64,000 nt of DNA from Spirochaetaceae bacterium (GTDB taxonomy: Bacteria > Spirochaetota > Spirochaetia > CADAEX01): assembly GCA_009780675.1 (NCBI GenBank), contig WQZP01000005.1, forward strand, positions 1 to 64,000. The letters are read 5' to 3'. Numbering within the stretch: the first letter of the stretch is position 1; every line of letters begins with the position of its first letter. The position numbers and the translations under genes are program-made. Under the pieces are notes generated by a model. That model searched no databases and was not told the origin of the DNA. It saw nothing but the letters and a program-made list of their open reading frames with translations. This document shows positions 38,741 through 48,982 of the stretch, piece after piece.

Positions 38741-39502
38741 ATGAAGGGTTTTTTTAAAAAAATCTTTAATAGTGACAAAGAAGAAAGTTTTAGCGACCTT
38801 AATCATGAAGAAAAAAATATGATAAAGGGGATCGTTGAGCTATCTGAAACAACAGTAAAAGAGGTTATGATCCCCAGAATCGATGTTGTATTTGTCTCAA
38901 TGGATATGCCTCTTGAAGAAATGTTAAAAGTAGTAATAGAGAGTTCTCACTCCCGGTTTCCTGCTTATAAAGACACAATAGATAATGTAGTTGGAATTCT
39001 TTATGCAAAAGACCTCTTAAGAATTATTGTCACAAAACAAAATATTGATATGATAAAAATAATAAAACCTCCTTATTTTATCCCTGAAAGCAAAAAAATA
39101 AATGCTCTTCTTCATGAATTCAAAAGAAGAAAAATGCATATTGCGATTGCAGTAGATGAATATGGCGGAGTATCCGGAATCGTAAGCCTTGAAGATATTA
39201 TTGAGGAGATTGTTGGCGACATACAAGATGAATTTGATGAGGAAGAAGAAGATATTATCAAAGTAGATGAAAACACATATTTTTGCGATACAAGAGCTTA
39301 TATTGAAGATATAAACGAACAGCTTGGACTTGAACTTTCCAATGAAGATTATGACACTCTTGGCGGTTTTGTATTTGACTTGTTTGGCAAAATACCTGTA
39401 GAATATGAAAAAGTCACATATAATGGAATTAATTTTATTGTTCAAAGTATGGAAGGAAATAAAATTAAAACTATAAAAATAGAGAAAAATAGTAGTTCAT
39501 GA
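38741..39502 (+). CDS. CBS-domain CorC/TlyC-family protein
   Basis: About 253 residues: paired CBS domains (VKEVMIPRIDVVFVS, SSHSRFPAYKD, HIAIAVDEYGGVSGIVSLED) followed by a CorC_HlyC domain (YDTLGGFVFDLFGKIPVEYE). There is no DUF21 membrane domain, so it is the short, soluble form. Spirochaete members were named TlyC hemolysins, but in other bacteria CorC proteins act in Mg/Co efflux, and the hemolysin label is doubtful. The ATG at 38741, just after the ybeY stop, is preferred; a TTG at 38726 abuts AGGGG without spacing. Confidence 0.9.
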   Translation: MKGFFKKIFNSDKEESFSDLNHEEKNMIKGIVELSETTVKEVMIPRIDVVFVSMDMPLEEMLKVVIESSHSRFPAYKDTIDNVVGILYAKDLLRIIVTKQNIDMIKIIKPPYFIPESKKINALLHEFKRRKMHIAIAVDEYGGVSGIVSLEDIIEEIVGDIQDEFDEEEEDIIKVDENTYFCDTRAYIEDINEQLGLELSNEDYDTLGGFVFDLFGKIPVEYEKVTYNGINFIVQSMEGNKIKTIKIEKNSSS

Positions 39503-41478
39503 AGAAAATATTTTTTTCATTATTATTTATTTTAATTATAAATCATTTTTCTTTTACACAACAAAATAATATATTTCAAATGAATAACGACGCAGATATG
39601 ATGGTTCTGGATGGGAACTACTTTGCTGCAATAGAAAAATATAAAACAGTACTTTCAATTAATCCTAATTTTGTAAACGCGATCAGAGGATTGGCGCAAG
39701 CATATTTTTATCTTGGCGAATATGCAGAAGCGCATAATCAAATAACAAGTGCTTTAAGATTTGACAGAAATAGTATAGATTTAATGAGTCTTCAGGCTCA
39801 TATTTTGCTTGCATTGGGAAATGTCTCTGAAGCAGAAAGAATATTCAGACATATTAATTCAAGAGAACCAAATAACATAAATGCTTATTTTGGGTTTGCT
39901 GAAATAGCGCTTCTTTCCGGAAGATATACGCAAGCTGCAGGAAACTACCTTAATGTTCTCGCAATAGCTCCTGCAAACAGAAAAGCGCTTCTCTCTCTTG
40001 TCCTTATTTCGGGGCATCAGGGAAGGTTTCAGGAAGCAGAAAGGTATCTGACGCAAGCGCTAAGGCTTTATCCGGACGATCATTTTACGTTATATATTGC
40101 AGCAAGACACTATCTGACATCCGGTGATTTGGTATTGGCAGAAAGATGGGTTAGAGAATCTCTCAGGATAAGGCCTGATTTTTTTGATTCAGCTCTTCTT
40201 TTTACAAGGCTTTTGCTTTTTTCCGGAAGATATGATCAAATCCACTCAGTTATGGAACCTTTCCGCAGGAATAGGCATAACATAGTTCCCTATTCCCTTG
40301 GCATAGCTTCCGAAAGGCTGGGAGATTATAATAGCGCAATAAGATATTATACAGAAGCATTCAGAATAAATCCAGGCGATGAGATTTCGCGTTATGCGCT
40401 TGAAAATCTCATAAGACGAACCAGGAGTTTTACAGATCCAATAAGGCGCAGGCACGCGGAATTCCATTTTGAAAGGGGCAGGGGTTTTGATGAGAGACAT
40501 CTTACCAGTAAAGCGCTTGAAAGTTACAGAAGGGGCCTTCTTATTGATCCATTCTCCACAACAGGACGATTTCAATTTGCAAATATTTTTCTTAGAAATG
40601 GGTACAGGGCAAAATTTCTTGCGCAACTTAAGGCTCTTCCATCCGAAGAACGGCAAAGACAGAATGTAAGCGATCTTATCGAAGTTTATGAAAGTATGAT
40701 AAGAAATAACCTGGCATCACAATGGGGTATTGATCAGTTTTTAATCGATAAAAACCATTATACTTTTGATTTATACTATATTGAATCATTGAATATGCTT
40801 CATCCTGCAGGAGAGGAAATTGTTACAAGTGTATTATCAAATATCCTTACTCACTCTGAAATTATAAGAATAAACAGAAGCTCCAGAGTAACAGGTTATG
40901 CCGAAGCATTCTCAACATCAAGAAACTCTCCAAACCCATCGAACTATTTTATTATACTAAGATTTGCCGAGACCCCAAGGCTATTTTCAGCAACTGCATC
41001 TCTTTACTCAACACATACCGGAACACTCATAAGGGAATACAATATAAATACAACCGGGAATAACAAAATTTGGGAAAATCTTAATAGACTTGCAAGGCAA
41101 ATCATAGATGATTCAGCCAGAGAAGGGACAATCATAAGAATCAATTTTGATAGAGGGATAATAAACCTCGGAAGGCTGGATGGTATTAGCGAAAATGAAA
41201 CCTTTTTGATCGTAAAAAGGGATAGAATAACACCTGACAGAAATCGAATAGGAAATAACTTTCCTTCATCTGAAATTATTGGAAGATTCCATGTGACCAG
41301 GGTTGATGAAAATATTTCAGAAGGACGAATAGAAAGCAGAGATGTGTTTAATTTGATAAATTTTGGTGATTTTGTTTTCCCAGAAACCCAGGATGCCCGT
41401 ATAGAAGATAGAAGAGAAGATATATTTGCAAGAGAATATGGGCTTTTTAATATAATCCAGAATATAAAAAACAGGTAA
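39499..41478 (+). CDS. Large secreted TPR protein
   Basis: A 659-residue protein with a signal peptide (IFFSLLFILIINHFSFTQ). Residues about 25-320 form eight or more TPR units (GNYFAAIEKYKTVLSINPNF, GEYAEAHNQITSALRFDRNS, GRFQEAERYLTQALRLYPDD). The C-terminal third is different: beta-rich, with GYAEAFSTSRNSPNPSNYFI and LGRLDGISENETFLIVKRD, resembling a ligand- or surface-binding domain. It overlaps the CorC-type gene by four bases (ATGA). Probably periplasmic; partner unknown. Confidence 0.82.
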   Translation: MKKIFFSLLFILIINHFSFTQQNNIFQMNNDADMMVLDGNYFAAIEKYKTVLSINPNFVNAIRGLAQAYFYLGEYAEAHNQITSALRFDRNSIDLMSLQAHILLALGNVSEAERIFRHINSREPNNINAYFGFAEIALLSGRYTQAAGNYLNVLAIAPANRKALLSLVLISGHQGRFQEAERYLTQALRLYPDDHFTLYIAARHYLTSGDLVLAERWVRESLRIRPDFFDSALLFTRLLLFSGRYDQIHSVMEPFRRNRHNIVPYSLGIASERLGDYNSAIRYYTEAFRINPGDEISRYALENLIRRTRSFTDPIRRRHAEFHFERGRGFDERHLTSKALESYRRGLLIDPFSTTGRFQFANIFLRNGYRAKFLAQLKALPSEERQRQNVSDLIEVYESMIRNNLASQWGIDQFLIDKNHYTFDLYYIESLNMLHPAGEEIVTSVLSNILTHSEIIRINRSSRVTGYAEAFSTSRNSPNPSNYFIILRFAETPRLFSATASLYSTHTGTLIREYNINTTGNNKIWENLNRLARQIIDDSAREGTIIRINFDRGIINLGRLDGISENETFLIVKRDRITPDRNRIGNNFPSSEIIGRFHVTRVDENISEGRIESRDVFNLINFGDFVFPETQDARIEDRREDIFAREYGLFNIIQNIKNR

Positions 41479-41519
41479 TTTTGGAAGATAATTATTAATT
41501 TTAATGCAATTAACTTTAA

Positions 41520-41548
41520 TTGACAACAATATTATTTTAAAATATTAT
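41520..41548 (+). promoter_or_regulatory. Near-consensus promoter of the glycolytic operon
   Basis: TTGACA (41520-41525), 17-base spacer, TATTAT (41543-41548), in a 113-base gap between the TPR gene and gap. The AT-rich upstream run could act as an UP element. The gap gene then has an excellent GGAGGAATATT site. This is the strongest promoter match I found in the window, fitting high expression of glycolytic genes. Confidence 0.75.
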
Positions 41549-41591
41549 TATAAGAATAAACTAAATTATATAAAAAACGCGGAGGAATATT

Positions 41592-42590
41592 ATGAAAATA
41601 GCTATTAATGGTTTTGGTAGAATTGGAAGAAATGTTTTTAAAGTTGCTTTTGATAAAAAGGATGTAGAAATTGTTGCCATAAACGACCTTACTAATCCAA
41701 AAACTCTTGCTTATTTACTTAAATATGACTCAACATATGGTGTATATAACAAAACAGTAGAGGCAAAAGAGAACGCAATAATTGTAGATGGCAAAGAAAT
41801 AAAAGTATTTGCAGAAAAAGACCCTAAAAACCTTCCATGGAAAGATTTTAATGTTGATGTTGCAATTGAATCAACAGGTGTTTTTAGAGGCGCTACAGGT
41901 TCTAAAGGCGGTTACATGGATCACATTACTGCAGGCGCGAAAAAAGTTATCCTTACTGTACCAGCTAAAGATGAAATAAAAACAATAGTTCTTGGTGTAA
42001 ATGAAGAAGATCTTAAGAGCACAGATGTTGCTGTTTCTAATGCTTCATGTACAACAAATTGTCTTGCTCCGGTTGCAAAAGTACTAAACGATTCATTTGG
42101 TTTTGAAGAAGGGCTTATGACAACTATCCATGCATACACAAATGATCAGGTTCTTCTTGATCAGCCTCATGATGACCTTAGAAGAGCAAGAGCTGCTGCA
42201 ATGTCTATTATCCCTACCTCAACAGGCGCTGCAAAAGCTATTGGGCTTGTAATTCCTGCGCTTAATGGAAAAATGAATGGAACTGCTATGAGAGTTCCTG
42301 TTCCAACAGGATCAATCGTGGATCTTACATTTAGATTAGCAAAAGATGCTTCTGTTGACGAGATAAATGCAGCAATGAAAAAAGCAGCAGATGGTCCTAT
42401 GAAAGGGGTATTACAATATACAACAGATCAAATAGTATCAACAGATGTTATAGGCAATACTTATTCTTCTATTTTTGATGCTTCCAGCACAATGAAATTA
42501 GGAAAAAATTTCTATAAAATCTTCGCATGGTATGACAATGAATGGGGTTATTCATGCAGAGTCGTAGATTTAGCTCTTAAATTAGTTTAA
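41592..42590 (+). CDS. gap: Glyceraldehyde-3-phosphate dehydrogenase, type I
   Basis: A 332-residue enzyme with the Rossmann start [13 protein letters not shown] and the catalytic Cys153 in [16 protein letters not shown] preference is likely: the strand after the Rossmann motif ends in AINDL. First gene of gap-pgk-tpiA, which converts triose phosphates to 3-phosphoglycerate with ATP formation. Confidence 0.98.
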   Translation: MKIAINGFGRIGRNVFKVAFDKKDVEIVAINDLTNPKTLAYLLKYDSTYGVYNKTVEAKENAIIVDGKEIKVFAEKDPKNLPWKDFNVDVAIESTGVFRGATGSKGGYMDHITAGAKKVILTVPAKDEIKTIVLGVNEEDLKSTDVAVSNASCTTNCLAPVAKVLNDSFGFEEGLMTTIHAYTNDQVLLDQPHDDLRRARAAAMSIIPTSTGAAKAIGLVIPALNGKMNGTAMRVPVPTGSIVDLTFRLAKDASVDEINAAMKKAADGPMKGVLQYTTDQIVSTDVIGNTYSSIFDASSTMKLGKNFYKIFAWYDNEWGYSCRVVDLALKLV

Positions 42591-42606
42591 TCAGGAGAGG
42601 CGCTAT

Positions 42607-43788
42607 ATGGCTGTAAAATCGATCAAAGATATTGATCTGACAAATAAAAAAGTACTCGTCCGTGTGGATTTTAATGTTCCAATAAAAGAAGGTAAAATTA
42701 AAGATGTTACCAGAATCACTGCTTCTTTACCAACTATTGAACATATAATCAATCAAAAAGGGACAGCTATACTAATGAGCCATCTTGGGAGACCAAAGGG
42801 TGGCGAGAAAAAACCGGAATTTTCCCTTGCTCCAGTTGCTGAAAAGCTTTCAGAAATAATGGGCAAAAAAGTTATAATGGCTTCTGATTGTATTGGAGAT
42901 GCAGTAGAAAAACTTGTAAAAGATAGCAAACCAGGGGATATAATCCTTCTTGAAAATGTAAGATATTATCCAGAAGAGGAAGAAAATAACGCTGAATTCG
43001 CAAAAAAACTTGCAAAACTTGGCGAAGTTTATATCAACGATGCTTTTGGAACAGCTCACAGAGCTCATGCTTCAACAGAAGGGCTTGCAAAGTACCTCCC
43101 TGCTGCTGCAGGATTTTTAATTGAAAAAGAGGTGAAATTTCTGGAGCCTATTTTAAAAAGCCCAAAACAGCCTTTTGTTGCAATTATAGGGGGCGCTAAA
43201 GTCTCTTCAAAAATCGAAGTTCTTGAATCGCTTCTTAAAACATGCAGCGCAATGGTAATAGGCGGGGGAATGGCTTATACATTTCTTAAAGCCATGGGTG
43301 GAAAAATAGGTAAATCTCTTCTTGAAGAAGATTATCTGGAAACAGCGAAAAAATTTATCAAAGCTGCTGCGGATAAAAAAGTTGAAGTTATTTTTCCTCT
43401 TGATAATGTTTGCGCAAAAGAGTTTGACGAAAATGCAGAGCCAGTGTATATCGATAGCAAAGAAATCCCGGATGATTTAGTAGGGATGGATATTGGTCCT
43501 AAAACAATAGAAGCCATAAAAAAGTGTCTTGCTAGCGCAGAGACAATTGTATGGAATGGGCCAGTTGGTGTTTTTGAATTTAAGAATTTCCAAAAAGGGA
43601 CTCTTGGAGTTGCGGAAATGGTAGCGAATTCAAAAGCTATTACAGTTATTGGCGGGGGAGACTCTGTTGCAGCTATAAATAAATTTGGATATGCAGATAA
43701 AGTTAGCCATGTATCTACAGGCGGCGGAGCTTCTCTTGAATATCTCGAAGGAAAACCATTGCCAGGTATAGTGGCGCTGGAAAAATAA
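42607..43788 (+). CDS. pgk: Phosphoglycerate kinase
   Basis: A 393-residue single-domain-fusion-free kinase. Signatures are [15 protein letters not shown] at the start, [10 protein letters not shown], the [12 protein letters not shown] substrate segment, IGGAKVSSK and the terminal GGGDSVAAI with [13 protein letters not shown] for nucleotide binding. It follows gap by 16 bases with an AGGAG site. Confidence 0.98.
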   Translation: MAVKSIKDIDLTNKKVLVRVDFNVPIKEGKIKDVTRITASLPTIEHIINQKGTAILMSHLGRPKGGEKKPEFSLAPVAEKLSEIMGKKVIMASDCIGDAVEKLVKDSKPGDIILLENVRYYPEEEENNAEFAKKLAKLGEVYINDAFGTAHRAHASTEGLAKYLPAAAGFLIEKEVKFLEPILKSPKQPFVAIIGGAKVSSKIEVLESLLKTCSAMVIGGGMAYTFLKAMGGKIGKSLLEEDYLETAKKFIKAAADKKVEVIFPLDNVCAKEFDENAEPVYIDSKEIPDDLVGMDIGPKTIEAIKKCLASAETIVWNGPVGVFEFKNFQKGTLGVAEMVANSKAITVIGGGDSVAAINKFGYADKVSHVSTGGGASLEYLEGKPLPGIVALEK

Positions 43789-43801
43789 TTTGGAGAAAAA
43801 A

Positions 43802-44560
43802 ATGCCAGTCAGAAAAAAATATATTGCAGGTAACTGGAAAATGAATAAATTAACGAGCGAGGCTGTTACTCTTGCAAGTGAAATTGTGGAAGGCGCTCAA
43901 AAAGTTAATTGTAAAATAATGATAGCGCCGCCATTTACTGTACTTTCCGAAGTTAAAAAAGTTGTAAAAGGGACAAATGTAATACTTGGTGCGCAAAATA
44001 TGTCACATGAGAAATCAGGTGCTCATACAGGTGAAATATCGATAGATATGCTTAAAGATGTAGGAGTTGGTGTAGTAATCATAGGCCATTCAGAAAGAAG
44101 AATGACATACGGAGAAACAGATGCTCTTATAAATTCAAAAATTCTTCTTGCGATAAAAGAAAAAATGGATGTGATTTTTTGTGTTGGAGAAACTCTTCAG
44201 GAAAGAGAAGCTGGAAAAGCATTTGAAATTGTAACAAATCAGGTTAAAAATGGTTTAAAAGATGTTACAGAAAAAGAGCTTTCGTTCATTACTATTGCGT
44301 ATGAACCAGTATGGGCAATAGGAACAGGAAAAACAGCAACAGATAAAGATGCTGATGATGTGCATAAAGTTATAAGGGAAACACTTGAAAAACTTTATTC
44401 AAAAGAACTTGCTCAGAAAATGATAATTCAGTATGGTGGCTCTGTAAAGCCTGAAAATGCAGGTTCTCTTTTATCAATGGAAAACATTGATGGAGCGCTT
44501 GTTGGAGGAGCTTCTTTGAAAGCTGAGCAGTTTTTGGCTATAATAAATAGCATAAAATAA
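43802..44560 (+). CDS. tpiA: Triosephosphate isomerase
   Basis: A 252-residue TIM barrel with catalytic Lys in GNWKMN, His in IGHSERR and Glu in AYEPVWAIGTG; the phosphate-binding GGSV and GALVGGASL close the active site. The ATG at 43802 is chosen because GGAG (43792-43795) lies six bases upstream; a TTG at 43790 is less likely. Confidence 0.98.
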   Translation: MPVRKKYIAGNWKMNKLTSEAVTLASEIVEGAQKVNCKIMIAPPFTVLSEVKKVVKGTNVILGAQNMSHEKSGAHTGEISIDMLKDVGVGVVIIGHSERRMTYGETDALINSKILLAIKEKMDVIFCVGETLQEREAGKAFEIVTNQVKNGLKDVTEKELSFITIAYEPVWAIGTGKTATDKDADDVHKVIRETLEKLYSKELAQKMIIQYGGSVKPENAGSLLSMENIDGALVGGASLKAEQFLAIINSIK

Positions 44561-44576
44561 AATTTGAGGTGGTTTA

Positions 44577-44945
44577 ATGGCAATACTTTCTGTTTTGCTT
44601 CTTGTAATGTTTATAATTGCATGTATTTTTTTAGTTCTTATGGTACTTATCCAAAATGATCAGGGAGAAGGAATAGGTGGTCTTTTTGGAGGAGGCGGTG
44701 GCGCTTCTTTTGGTTCAAGGTCAGGTAATGTTCTTACTAAGTTTACATCTATTCTGGCAGCTGTTTTCTTTATTACTTCTTTTGGGCTTGCATGGGTCAA
44801 TAGAACAATAGACAGAGGTGATATTTTGGGAGCAGCGCATAGACAAGGTGCGGGACAGACTGAAGCAGTTCAGTGGTGGAACCCTGTAACGCCAACTGCA
44901 GACGCAGCTATAGATTTTGAAACAGAGGAAAATGATAGAGAATAA
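44577..44945 (+). CDS. secG: Preprotein translocase subunit SecG
   Basis: A 122-residue SecG: two membrane helices (VLLLVMFIIACIFLVLMVLI and FTSILAAVFFITSFGLAW) around the conserved loop GEGIGGLFGGGGGASFGSRS. The C-terminal tail after the second helix is longer than usual and acidic. It lies 16 bases after tpiA with GAGGTGG as ribosome-binding site; the tpiA-secG linkage is common in bacteria. Confidence 0.96.
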   Translation: MAILSVLLLVMFIIACIFLVLMVLIQNDQGEGIGGLFGGGGGASFGSRSGNVLTKFTSILAAVFFITSFGLAWVNRTIDRGDILGAAHRQGAGQTEAVQWWNPVTPTADAAIDFETEENDRE

Positions 44946-45963
44946 AGGTATGAAAAAATATCTATTTTTGATTGTTATTTTTATGATTCCCGCTTTTGTT
45001 TTTTCTCAGGAAATTATTGATCAGCGGGCAGCTTCTGTAAATTTGATCAGACCAGAAATTATATCACAAAGGCAACTTGATCAAACTGTGGAAATACTCA
45101 GGCAAAACGGTATTGTTAGAACAAGAATGGAAGTGCTTGAGACCATGGTAGGAGATGTGCTTCTTAAACAAGGAGCTGAAAGAGCAAGAATTACAGTTGC
45201 AGATTCTGAAATAATGAATTCAGCTAGAAGACAACTTGGAGATGCAGGGGCTCGCATGACAGACCAACAGGTTAGAGAGATTGTAAGCAGAGAAACTGGC
45301 GTGCCATGGGAAAGGTATCTTGAAAGAACCAGAGAAACAATACAACTTCAAAGGTATGTTCAGAGAGTTAAAGGCGCAAACTTTGCAAATGTACCAGCTC
45401 CAACAAATGCCGAGATAAGAAGATTTTATGATGAAAACACAAGGCAATTTCTGTTACCAAGAACAGTAAGATTTGATCATATTTTTATTGATATGAGAGC
45501 GCTTCCTACAAGAGCAGATCATGATATGGCAAGAGAAAGAGCTACGTCATATGAGAGAGATCTTAGAAACGGATCCAGAACTTTTGACGAACTTGTGATA
45601 AATTCAGATGATACAAGTTCAAAATATAATAGGGGAAACTTCGGATTTTTAAGGGTAGATGATGCGCAGCGAAGGAGAATTCTTGGTGATGATTTTTTTG
45701 ATGCTGTTTTTGCAATGCAGACAGCCCAAATCAGTGGGATAATAAGATCAAATTTAGGTTTTCACATTATAAGAATGAATGAAGTAATAGAACCAAGAAT
45801 ACTTGGTCTTGATGACATAATTAGTCCTGAGGTTGAAATAACTGTAAGAGATAGAATTATAGATTTTTTATCAGCAAGAAGACAGGAAGAAATATTCAGA
45901 CAATCTGTTGAAGAACTTGTAGCTGAATTAACAGAAGAAGCAGAAATAAGGTATTTTATATAA
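44932..45963 (+). CDS. Secreted PpiC-type peptidyl-prolyl isomerase (SurA-like)
   Basis: About 343 residues. A signal peptide (KKYLFLIVIFMIPAFVFSQE) is followed by a SurA-N-like helical domain, and by a parvulin domain: RTVRFDHIFIDMRAL, SKYNRGNFGFLRVDDA, SGIIRSNLGFHIIRMNEV. It probably helps fold outer-membrane or periplasmic proteins. ATG at 44932 has GAGG at 44925-44928; an ATG at 44950 also gives a signal peptide and is possible. Overlaps the secG end. Confidence 0.88.
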   Translation: MIENKGMKKYLFLIVIFMIPAFVFSQEIIDQRAASVNLIRPEIISQRQLDQTVEILRQNGIVRTRMEVLETMVGDVLLKQGAERARITVADSEIMNSARRQLGDAGARMTDQQVREIVSRETGVPWERYLERTRETIQLQRYVQRVKGANFANVPAPTNAEIRRFYDENTRQFLLPRTVRFDHIFIDMRALPTRADHDMARERATSYERDLRNGSRTFDELVINSDDTSSKYNRGNFGFLRVDDAQRRRILGDDFFDAVFAMQTAQISGIIRSNLGFHIIRMNEVIEPRILGLDDIISPEVEITVRDRIIDFLSARRQEEIFRQSVEELVAELTEEAEIRYFI

Positions 45964-45972
45964 AATAGAGAA

Positions 45973-46000
45973 GTCTGTCCAATAGAAGTGTTGGGCAGAC
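45973..46000 (+). terminator. Hairpin after the glycolytic/secG operon
   Basis: Arms GTCTGTCCAA (45973-45982) and TTGGGCAGAC (45991-46000) pair over ten positions with one G-U around an 8-base loop, ten bases after the PpiC stop. No T-run follows, so it may be an RNA-stabilising 3' end or a weak terminator. Its TGTCCAA/TTGG core resembles the hairpin at 216-250. Confidence 0.55.
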
Positions 46001-46051
46001 AACCTTCAGATATATATTTATTAGAGTAGATTTTTACTTATACAGGAATTT

Positions 46052-46474
46052 ATGGGATCGCGTCGTAAAGGGCGAATAATTGCTTTTAAGGTTATATTCA
46101 GCTGGGATTTTAATAATAATAACATAGATGATCTCATAAATTTTAGTTTGACTAATGAAGCAAATAAAAAAATAAAAGAAGATTCAATAGTTTTTGCAAG
46201 ATTAATTGTAAAAGGCACTATTGATAATATTGGTGAAATTGACAAAAAAATCAAACAACATATATCTAACTGGGATTTTAAAAGAATAGCAAAAGTTGAC
46301 CTTGCTATTTTAAGATTAAGTGCATATTCTTTAATGTTTCAAAAAGATATTGCAGGAAATATTATAATTGATGAGGCAATAGATATTTCAAAAGAGTTTA
46401 GCTCCGAGGAGTCATACCGTTTTATCAATGGCGTTCTTGACAGTATCTATAAAGAAATAATAAATGGAAAGTGA
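46052..46474 (+). CDS. nusB: Transcription antitermination factor NusB
   Basis: A 140-residue all-helical RNA-binding protein of rRNA antitermination. The N-terminal GSRRKGRIIAFKVIFSWDF matches the Arg-rich NusB start, and the second half carries RIAKVDLAILRLSAYSLMF, IIDEAIDISKEF and RFINGVLDSI. An AGGA site precedes the ATG at five bases. The next gene starts inside its 3' end (11-base overlap). Confidence 0.95.
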   Translation: MGSRRKGRIIAFKVIFSWDFNNNNIDDLINFSLTNEANKKIKEDSIVFARLIVKGTIDNIGEIDKKIKQHISNWDFKRIAKVDLAILRLSAYSLMFQKDIAGNIIIDEAIDISKEFSSEESYRFINGVLDSIYKEIINGK

Positions 46475-48137
46475 AAAAGAAACCACACCAGACAATTCAA
46501 TCGATGAGGAGAGTGTCCTCTGCTTGCTTCGACGAAAGTGTAGCCAGCTTTGGCAAAAGTGGGTAAAAAAAACCAATATCTGGTCTAAAAGAAATATCAT
46601 AATATTGGCAGTACTTAATCTAATTGTTTTATCACTAATAATTGTGGCGCTTTTTCACAATACTGCTCAAAGAAGACAATTTAATGATTTATTAAGACAA
46701 TGTGACCTCAATATATCAAGAAATGCCTATGATACAGCAGAAACTATATTGCAAAATATACTCCCTTATGCAGTCTCAAAAAGAGATTATATGAGGATAT
46801 TAAAAAGAGCAAATATAATTGCAGACAGGACAGATAATTATCAAAATTTAATGCTATTTTCAGAAAGAGCACATAATAGATTTAGAAGAGATAGAGATAT
46901 TTTGACCATATATGTTTATTCTTTGATCAAGAATAGAAATTTTGCAAGAATAATCAATCTGATCGATAGTAATAGAACATTGGCTATACCAGAAAGTTTT
47001 ATTTATGTCATGCATGCGATCAAGTATAAACAGGATAGTGACCAGGATTCCCTGCGTGCAATCAAAAATGATGATATAAGAAATATAATTAAAGGGAGTA
47101 CTGATTTAACGCTATATGAACAAATGTATAATAGATCCGGAAAACCTGTAGTTCTTACAAACTATCTTTTAACAATTCTGCTAACTGGTGATTATAAAAA
47201 AGCTGCGTCTGTTTTAGATAATAGTATATATAGGAATCAAATAAATACCGAGCTTTCAGGATTGATCTATTATGATAATCAAGAGTTCCGCAAAGCAAAA
47301 GATCTGTTCGATAGATTATTTATAAGAGAAGAAACAGAGATAACTGATCCAGGATTAATAATGCTTTTGGCAGATACTCTTATCCATACAGGCAATTATC
47401 AGGACGCTTATGATCTTTATAATATTGTAATATCTAGTCATGAAAGATTTTCGTGGGTCCCTTATGTTAATAAAGATTGGATCAATATGGTTTCTGGAAA
47501 AAGAACTTTTTATACAGAGGAAGCGATTAATATTTTTCAAAATGAAAGAAAACTCCCATTTTTAGCTATATTAAAAAATCAGCCTTATGAGACCATTGGC
47601 GAAACAACAAGAAACCAGGATAGATATATTGCGGAATTTTGGGAATATTTTGCTGAAGATAATATGACAGAAGAGTTCAAAATCTTTTTTCTAAGAGAAC
47701 TATTCCGAATGGGCAGATTTAATGACGTATTTATATTTACAGGAAAAAGAAATAATATAGACAGGGAGTGGGCAATCTTTTTTAATGCCCTTACATCTTT
47801 TTCTACAAAAGATCATGACAATGCTTTACAGCTATTTCATAGATATTACAGCCTTGCTGGTGATTGGCGTGGTTTATATAATATGGGAATAATAGAACTT
47901 TTAAGTCAAAATCACCAATATGCTGCGAACTATTTTGAAATAATTGTTAATAGATATGTTAGAAATGGCGCTGATATAAGCAGCGAAGACCTTGGAGATA
48001 TATTTTTAATGCTTTCATTTTCACTGACCATGACCGGAGATCGCAGAAGAGGCCAATTTTTCCTTAATAGAACCATGGAAACAGGACACAGTTCTATATT
48101 ATCCCAATTTCTTCAAAATTATTACAGAACAAGATAG
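46464..48137 (+). CDS. Membrane-anchored TPR protein
   Basis: A 557-residue protein. A cytoplasmic leader of about 45 residues rich in charged residues and Cys/Trp precedes one membrane helix (IIILAVLNLIVLSLIIVALF), then a long periplasmic region of degenerate TPRs (AETILQNILPYAVSKRDYMR, GNYQDAYDLYNIVISSHERF, GRFNDVFIFTGKRN). It overlaps nusB by 11 bases. No enzymatic motif is visible; a scaffold role is the default inference. Confidence 0.78.
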   Translation: MESEKETTPDNSIDEESVLCLLRRKCSQLWQKWVKKTNIWSKRNIIILAVLNLIVLSLIIVALFHNTAQRRQFNDLLRQCDLNISRNAYDTAETILQNILPYAVSKRDYMRILKRANIIADRTDNYQNLMLFSERAHNRFRRDRDILTIYVYSLIKNRNFARIINLIDSNRTLAIPESFIYVMHAIKYKQDSDQDSLRAIKNDDIRNIIKGSTDLTLYEQMYNRSGKPVVLTNYLLTILLTGDYKKAASVLDNSIYRNQINTELSGLIYYDNQEFRKAKDLFDRLFIREETEITDPGLIMLLADTLIHTGNYQDAYDLYNIVISSHERFSWVPYVNKDWINMVSGKRTFYTEEAINIFQNERKLPFLAILKNQPYETIGETTRNQDRYIAEFWEYFAEDNMTEEFKIFFLRELFRMGRFNDVFIFTGKRNNIDREWAIFFNALTSFSTKDHDNALQLFHRYYSLAGDWRGLYNMGIIELLSQNHQYAANYFEIIVNRYVRNGADISSEDLGDIFLMLSFSLTMTGDRRRGQFFLNRTMETGHSSILSQFLQNYYRTR

Positions 48138-48224
48138 TTGAATAGCGCCTTTATAAGTGGTATATTAATAAAAGAAGGTATCTTCAAATAACAAAAAGGT
48201 TGATGCGGAAATAAATATAATTAG

Positions 48225-48971
48225 ATGCTAAAACTAAAAAATAAAAAAGATATTGAAAAAATCCGTTCATCAGGAAAAATTCTCGCTGAAACATTTGAAA
48301 TAATAAGAGAACAACTAAAACCAGGAATAACTACAAAAGATATTGATTGTATCTCATATAATTATATAAATAAGTGCAAAGCTAAGCCTGCTTTTAAAGG
48401 ATATATGGGATATCCTGCAAGTATATGTATTTCTGTGAATGATGAAGTAATACATGGCATACCGTCTTCCCGTATACTTAAAGAGGGGGATATAGTAAGT
48501 CTTGATCTCGGAGTAGATCTTGATGGCTATATAAGCGATGCAGCAATTACACTTCCTGTAGGCAAAATTTCCGAAAAAAACAAACTTCTTATAAAAGTAA
48601 CAGAAGAGTGTCTTTATAAAGGCATTGAAATGGTCGTTATTGGTAATAGAGTTTCGGATATTTCTAAAGCTATATTTAATCATGCAAAAAAACATAACTT
48701 CGGGGTTGTAAGAGATTTTTGCGGGCATGGGGTAGGGTTTAATCTTCATGAAGAGCCCCAGATACCAAATTATATTAAAAATGGCCCAAATCCAAGATTA
48801 AAAACAGGAATGGTTATAGCAATTGAACCTATGATAAATATTGGTGGAGATGAAATATATATTCTTGATGACCAGTGGACTGTAAAAACAACTGATCGTT
48901 CTTATTCTGCCCATTTTGAACATACAGTTGCTGTGCTTGAAAACAAAGCCGAAATATTAACTTGTTTATAA
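48225..48971 (+). CDS. map: Methionine aminopeptidase, type I
   Basis: A 248-residue enzyme that removes initiator Met. Metal ligands are visible in order: Asp in SLDLGVDLDGYISDAA (two), His in FCGHGVGFNLHEEP, Glu in AIEPMI and Glu in HFEHTVAV. No Shine-Dalgarno is clear ahead of the ATG. The 87-base gap upstream shows nothing beyond AT-rich sequence with a possible TATATTA box. Confidence 0.97.
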   Translation: MLKLKNKKDIEKIRSSGKILAETFEIIREQLKPGITTKDIDCISYNYINKCKAKPAFKGYMGYPASICISVNDEVIHGIPSSRILKEGDIVSLDLGVDLDGYISDAAITLPVGKISEKNKLLIKVTEECLYKGIEMVVIGNRVSDISKAIFNHAKKHNFGVVRDFCGHGVGFNLHEEPQIPNYIKNGPNPRLKTGMVIAIEPMINIGGDEIYILDDQWTVKTTDRSYSAHFEHTVAVLENKAEILTCL

Positions 48972-48982
48972 GGAGATATGTT

